Shown: positions 6,449-9,408 of the stretch, in pieces | How positions within the stretch are numbered: position 1 is the stretch's first letter | Layout of the letters: each line of letters begins with the position of its first letter | NCBI GenBank assembly: GCA_934444895.1 | Contig: CAKSDA010000060.1 | Location: 1 to 9,408 of the forward strand | Reading direction: 5' to 3' | DNA length: 9,408 nt | Origin: an uncultured Eubacteriales bacterium | GTDB lineage: Bacteria > Bacillota > Clostridia > Oscillospirales > Acutalibacteraceae | Program-made: the position numbers and the translations under genes | Notes under the pieces: model-generated | The model's input: only the letters and a program-made list of their open reading frames with translations | Told to the model about the DNA's origin: nothing | Databases searched by the model: none

Positions 6449-7563
6449 AAAGCAACAATGTAATGGGGGTTGTTTTTGCAAATGTTCACGACGATCTTAT
6501 AAGTGAACTTACCAGTGCCCGCTCAATGGCTTCCGTACCTTTTGGCGGTAGATACAGGCTTATAGATTTTTCTCTTTCAAATCTTGTAAACGCGGGAATA
6601 ACAAAGGTAGGGGTTATTCCGAGGTTTAATTACCATTCTCTTATGGATCATCTGGGATCCGGAAAACCGTGGGATCTGGATAGAAAAAGCGGAGGCCTTT
6701 CAATTCTTCCGCCTTATATAACTCCTGAAATATCCGTTGGCGCCGGACATATAAACTCCATTAACAGTATAATGAATTATTTAGATCGCAGCAAAGAAAA
6801 ATATGTTGTAATGTGCGATGCGGATGTTATAGGCAATATAAATATAGAAAAAATGCTTGAGTTTCATTTTGATAGGGGAGCGGATATTACCGTCGCCTAC
6901 AAAAACGGCAGGCTTCCTAAAAGCCATGGGGATATCATGACTTTTGAATTAGACGGCGACAACAGAATAAGCGAAATAAGAATGCCGCAAAATTCAGGTT
7001 CGGAATGTAATTTCAGCCTCGATGTTGTCATTATTGAAAGAAAACTTATTATGGATATGGCAAAATCGGCAAATGAAAAAAATCTTTTGTCACTGTGGCG
7101 CGATGTGTTTATGCCATCCCTTGAAAAATATAAGTTTTTCGGATATGAAGTTAAGGAATATGCAATCGTTGTTGACGGAGCAGAGTCCTATGCCAAAGCA
7201 AGTTTTGATTTGCTTAATCCTGAAATCAGAAAAGATATTTTTAACAGTGAAAGGCCCATATATACTAAAACAAGGGATGATTTCCCCACAAAATACGGAC
7301 TTAATTCATGCGTTAAAAACAGCCTTATTGCGGACGGATGCATAATAGAGGGCAATGTAAAAAACTGCATTATTTTCAGGGGTGTAAAGATCCTTGAAGG
7401 AGCTAAGCTTGAAAACTGCATAATAATGCAAGATACCGTCGTAGGTAAAAATGCCGATATTAAATATGTTATTTCGGATAAAAATGCAACGATAAGCGAC
7501 GGCCTTAAAATGTGCGGTGCTCCTAAGCAGTTTATGATAATTCATAAATTTGCCGAAGTTTAA
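6445..7563 (+). CDS. glgD: GlgD, degenerate ADP-glucose pyrophosphorylase subunit
   Basis: A paralogue of GlgC that in Bacillota assembles with it and raises its activity, with little or no activity of its own. The 372-residue protein keeps the scaffold: GGRYRLIDFSLSN (34-46), GSGKPWDLDR (71-80), a Rossmann-like core and a C-terminal left-handed beta-helix (about 290-360). It has lost the nucleotide-binding loop: the GGQGSRL position reads FANVHDDLI (11-19). LSGDH is replaced by MCDAD (123-127), and the FEEKP and KDVGT motifs are missing. This supports a regulatory or structural role. The ATG overlaps the glgC stop codon by four bases, and a purine-rich GGGGGAG lies just upstream inside glgC. 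glgA follows after 15 bases. Confidence 0.95.
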   Translation: MKSNNVMGVVFANVHDDLISELTSARSMASVPFGGRYRLIDFSLSNLVNAGITKVGVIPRFNYHSLMDHLGSGKPWDLDRKSGGLSILPPYITPEISVGAGHINSINSIMNYLDRSKEKYVVMCDADVIGNINIEKMLEFHFDRGADITVAYKNGRLPKSHGDIMTFELDGDNRISEIRMPQNSGSECNFSLDVVIIERKLIMDMAKSANEKNLLSLWRDVFMPSLEKYKFFGYEVKEYAIVVDGAESYAKASFDLLNPEIRKDIFNSERPIYTKTRDDFPTKYGLNSCVKNSLIADGCIIEGNVKNCIIFRGVKILEGAKLENCIIMQDTVVGKNADIKYVISDKNATISDGLKMCGAPKQFMIIHKFAEV

Positions 7564-7578
7564 AGGAGGAAATCATAA

Positions 7579-9000
7579 ATGAAAGTATTATTTGCAACAA
7601 GCGAAGCGTATCCTTTTGCAATGTCCGGCGGATTGGCCGATGTTTCAGGCGCTCTTCCTAAAGCTCTGCGTAAAAGATTTGTAGGCTGTAGGGTGGTAAT
7701 GCCCCTTTACGAGGCAGTAAGCGACGAGATGCGAAGCAAAATGAAATTTATAACGCATATCACTGTGCCGGTTGCATGGCGCAGGCAGTATTGCGGAATT
7801 TTCGAAGCGCATGTCGACGGTGTCATTTACTATTTAATTGATAATCAGTATTATTTTAAACGCCCAAATTTGTATGGGCATTATGACGATGCCGAAAGAT
7901 TTGCTTTTTTTTCACGCGCGGTTCTTGAAATAATTCCGCATATAGATTTTATTCCGGATGTTATACACTGCAATGACTGGCAGACCGCAATGGTGCCGGT
8001 TTATAAAACATTGTTTTATAACGGTGATATTTACAGCAATATGAAGACGGTTTTCACAATTCACAATATTCAGTATCAGGGAAAGTACGGCAAGGAGCTG
8101 CTTTCGGATGTTTTGGGCGTCCCTGACGATAGGTCGGATATTTTGGAATACGAAGACTGCGTTAACCTGATGAAAGGCGGAATTGAATGTGCGGATAGAG
8201 TAACAACGGTAAGCAAAACCTATGCCGAAGAAATACTCGATCCGTGGTTTTCGTATGGGTTGGATGGAATTTTAAGGGAAAGACAGTATAAACTGAGCGG
8301 TATTGTTAACGGAATTGATGTTGATGTATATAATCCCATGACAGATCCGGCAATTTATAAGAATTATTCCGTAAATGATATTTCAGGGAAACTTGAAAAT
8401 AAAACATCCCTGCAAAAAGAACTCGGGCTTCCTGTAAGCGGCAGTATTCCCGTTATAGGCATAGTAAGCCGACTGGTAGGACATAAGGGACTGGACCTTG
8501 TTAAATGCGTCTTTGAAGAACTTCTTAAAGCGGATTTGCAGTTTGTAATTGTAGGATCCGGCGAATGGGTGTATGAAACATTTTTTCACGAAATGAGCAA
8601 AAAATATCCTGAAAAGGTTGCATTCAGGCTGGGATTTATTCCTACACTGGCACACAAGGTTTATGCAGCTGCGGATATGTTTTTAATGCCGTCTAAAAGC
8701 GAGCCTTGCGGTCTTTCTCAAATGGTGGCCTTAAGATACGGTGCAATTCCGATTGTCCGCTCAACCGGAGGACTGAAGGATACAATAACCGATTGCGGCG
8801 ATTTAAACGGAAACGGATTTACCTTTGTCACTTATAATGCTCATGATATGGAAGAGGCAGTATGGCGCGCTGTAGGAACATACATGGATAAAGAAAAGTG
8901 GAATAGCATTGTTGAAGTCGCAATGAACTGTGACAATAGCTGGAAACGCTCGTCCGGCGAATATCTTAAAATATATAAGGAACTTACAAACAAAGCTTAG
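7579..9000 (+). CDS. glgA: Glycogen synthase (ADP-glucose, GT5)
   Basis: Transfers glucose from ADP-glucose to the non-reducing end of alpha-1,4 glucan (retaining GT-B glycosyltransferase). The 473-residue protein is full length for the family. The N-terminal domain has LFATSEAYPFAMSGGLADVSG (4-24), DVIHCNDWQTA (127-137) and FTIHNIQYQG (159-168). The C-terminal domain has GIVSRLVGHKGLDL (294-307) and the acceptor/nucleotide motif SEPCGLSQ (374-381), followed by STGGLKDT. The family's Lys of the KTGG loop is Met15 here (see findings). The ATG has a perfect AAAGGAGG (7562-7569) nine bases upstream. It is the last gene of the operon in this window. Its stop codon TAG coincides with the first three bases of the inverted-repeat element that follows. 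Confidence 0.97.
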   Translation: MKVLFATSEAYPFAMSGGLADVSGALPKALRKRFVGCRVVMPLYEAVSDEMRSKMKFITHITVPVAWRRQYCGIFEAHVDGVIYYLIDNQYYFKRPNLYGHYDDAERFAFFSRAVLEIIPHIDFIPDVIHCNDWQTAMVPVYKTLFYNGDIYSNMKTVFTIHNIQYQGKYGKELLSDVLGVPDDRSDILEYEDCVNLMKGGIECADRVTTVSKTYAEEILDPWFSYGLDGILRERQYKLSGIVNGIDVDVYNPMTDPAIYKNYSVNDISGKLENKTSLQKELGLPVSGSIPVIGIVSRLVGHKGLDLVKCVFEELLKADLQFVIVGSGEWVYETFFHEMSKKYPEKVAFRLGFIPTLAHKVYAAADMFLMPSKSEPCGLSQMVALRYGAIPIVRSTGGLKDTITDCGDLNGNGFTFVTYNAHDMEEAVWRAVGTYMDKEKWNSIVEVAMNCDNSWKRSSGEYLKIYKELTNKA

Positions 9001-9025
9001 TGTTACAGGACTCGAATCGGTCGCG
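8998..9025 (+). repeat. Left terminal inverted repeat
   Basis: Pairs with 9247-9274, 24 of 28 positions. Its first three bases are the glgA stop codon TAG. Confidence 0.8.
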
Positions 9026-9132
9026 GTTTCGCTCGCCGCCTTTTAGATTGCGGCTTTGCGTTCATTCTTGCAAGGCGCCAGCCTTGCTGCAAATTTCTCG
9101 CTTCGCCGAATAAAAAATTCGGCGGCAGAAAC
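9026..9132. repeat. Nested palindromic insert in the left arm
   Basis: A locally GC-richer block whose own ends are inverted. GTTTC (9026-9030) and GCCGCC (9035-9040) at the left match GGCGGC (9121-9126) and GAAAC (9128-9132) at the right. Inside are hairpins at 9070-9087 (GCAAGGC/GCCTTGC, 4-base loop) and 9104-9124 (CGCCGAAT/ATTCGGCG, 5-base loop). GCCGC at 9035-9039 can pair with either GCGG at 9023-9026 or GCGGC at 9050-9054. It sits where the left arm of the larger foldback is interrupted, which suggests an independent element inserted into it. Exact boundaries are uncertain because 9133-9138 (TTTTAA) belongs to neither arm. Confidence 0.5.
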
Positions 9133-9138
9133 TTTTAA

Positions 9139-9246
9139 CCTATCGAAACTAAAAATTTTGTTATAAGACGAAGCCGATAAAACGCAGGAATACTGCCGTA
9201 TTTCAAGTTTTGAGGCAATGTATTATTCAAAATTTTGTTTCGTAGG
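9139..9246. repeat. Inner inverted arms of the foldback element
   Basis: The left arm 9139-9165 and right arm 9224-9246 pair through CCTA/TAGG, CGAAAC/GTTTCG and AAAATTTTG/CAAAATTTT, with small gaps between the blocks. They enclose a 58-base loop (9166-9223) that contains a small hairpin GCAG/CTGC at 9184-9196. The right arm runs straight into the right terminal repeat at 9247. Confidence 0.6.
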
Positions 9247-9274
9247 CGTGACAGGTTCAAGTCCTGTAACACTA
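9247..9274 (+). repeat. Right terminal inverted repeat with T-arm-like hairpin
   Basis: Pairs with 8998-9025. Bases 9251-9267 read ACAGG-TTCAAGT-CCTGT, a 5-base stem with a 7-base loop matching the TTCRANT consensus of a tRNA T-arm. The flanking GTG and CAC could extend the stem past an AA bulge. Confidence 0.75.
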
Positions 9275-9340
9275 GGCAAACAGGGATAAGCCGAACCTGC
9301 CCAAAACAGCGATCTTTAGGCATTTTTAGGTTTGTCGTCT

Positions 9341-9363
9341 TTGCGAGGCGTTAGCCTTGCGGC
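9341..9363 (+). repeat. Second copy of the GCRAGGC/GCCTTGC hairpin
   Basis: GCGAGGC (9343-9349) and GCCTTGC (9354-9360) pair around the loop GTTA, with one G-U wobble in RNA. The block closely matches 9068-9090 inside the nested insert, with substitutions confined mostly to the loop and one stem base. This suggests a dispersed palindromic repeat family. Confidence 0.6.
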
Positions 9364-9372
9364 ATCCTCCGC

Positions 9373-9407
9373 ACCCAAAACTGCCTTAAATTTCATCCGT
9401 TTTGGGT
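9373..9407. repeat. 9-base inverted repeat at the window end
   Basis: ACCCAAAAC (9373-9381) and GTTTTGGGT (9399-9407) are perfectly complementary with a 17-base loop. The window stops one base later, so it may be a free-standing hairpin or the start of a further element. The rest of 9275-9408 shows no gene. Confidence 0.6.
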
Positions 9408-9408
9408 C

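Larger units (their letters stand above)
8998..9274. mobile_element. MITE-like foldback element abutting glgA
   Basis: Bases 8998-9025 and 9247-9274 form terminal inverted repeats that match at 24 of 28 positions. The outer 15 bases, TAGTGTTACAGGACT, are perfect. The 277-base interior has no credible reading frame. A second pair of inverted arms (9139-9165 with 9224-9246) continues the foldback, so the right arm 9224-9274 is contiguous while the left arm is split by about 113 bases. Both ends carry TA, which would fit TA target duplication as made by IS630/Tc1-type transposases, but the repeat symmetry alone also explains it. No longer target duplication is seen. No transposase is present, so movement would need one elsewhere. 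Calling it a MITE is an inference from structure. Confidence 0.55.

Noticed and set aside
6109..6489. 126-codon minus-strand reading frame over the end of glgC
   Set aside because: It is antisense to the beta-helix-coding end of glgC and the glgD start, with no binding site or recognised domain.
9023..9045. Intrinsic terminator of the glg operon (GCGG/CCGC followed by CTTTT)
   Set aside because: The stem is only four bases with a large loop and the T-run is short. The other hairpins nearby have no T-tract. It is not strong enough to call.
8998..9274. A tRNA gene with acceptor strands TAGTGTT and AACACTA
   Set aside because: The arms are 270 bases apart, there is no D-arm or anticodon arm, and the inverted repeat extends far beyond an acceptor stem.
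9135..9323. 62-codon minus-strand reading frame across the repeat element
   Set aside because: It lies over the inverted-repeat arms, has no ribosome binding site or recognisable protein features, and its composition reflects the repeats.

Overview
The window reads as chromosomal DNA of a low-GC Gram-positive bacterium, most likely an anaerobic member of the Clostridia (Bacillota). The pointers are the AT-rich codon use, strong AGGAGG-type ribosome binding sites, use of GTG and TTG starts, a split glgC/glgD pair, and a GlgA of the Clostridia type. The assignment is an inference; no rRNA or other marker gene is present.

Left part, all on the minus strand: a YqeM-like class I methyltransferase gene (1162-1905) is followed one base later by hslO, the redox chaperone Hsp33 (start placed at 1160, not at the longer 1181). 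Downstream lies a tandem pair of serine tRNA genes, tRNA-Ser(UGA) at 112-198 and tRNA-Ser(GCU) at 1-74, the latter cut by the window edge. They have their own perfect-consensus promoter at 229-257. The 358-base gap 1906-2263 is a divergent promoter region.

Centre and right, all on the plus strand: birA (2264-3061) encodes a biotin-protein ligase without a DNA-binding domain. Next comes a four-gene glycogen operon, glgB-glgC-glgD-glgA (3280-9000), with a good promoter at 3211-3239. GlgC with its catalytically degenerate partner GlgD makes ADP-glucose, GlgA polymerises it into alpha-1,4-glucan and GlgB adds alpha-1,6 branches. The genes are tightly packed: 22 bases between glgB and glgC, a 4-base ATGA overlap between glgC and glgD, and 15 bases between glgD and glgA. 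No degradation gene (glgP, glgX) is present before the window ends.

From the glgA stop codon to the end (9001-9408) there is no credible gene. The stretch holds nested palindromic repeats. A foldback, MITE-like element at 8998-9274 has 28-base terminal inverted repeats, and its first three bases are the glgA stop codon. Its left arm appears to be interrupted by a second, GC-richer palindromic element (about 9026-9132). A hairpin of that inner element recurs outside it at 9341-9363. Another inverted repeat starts at 9373 and runs to the window edge. This is the most unusual part of the window.
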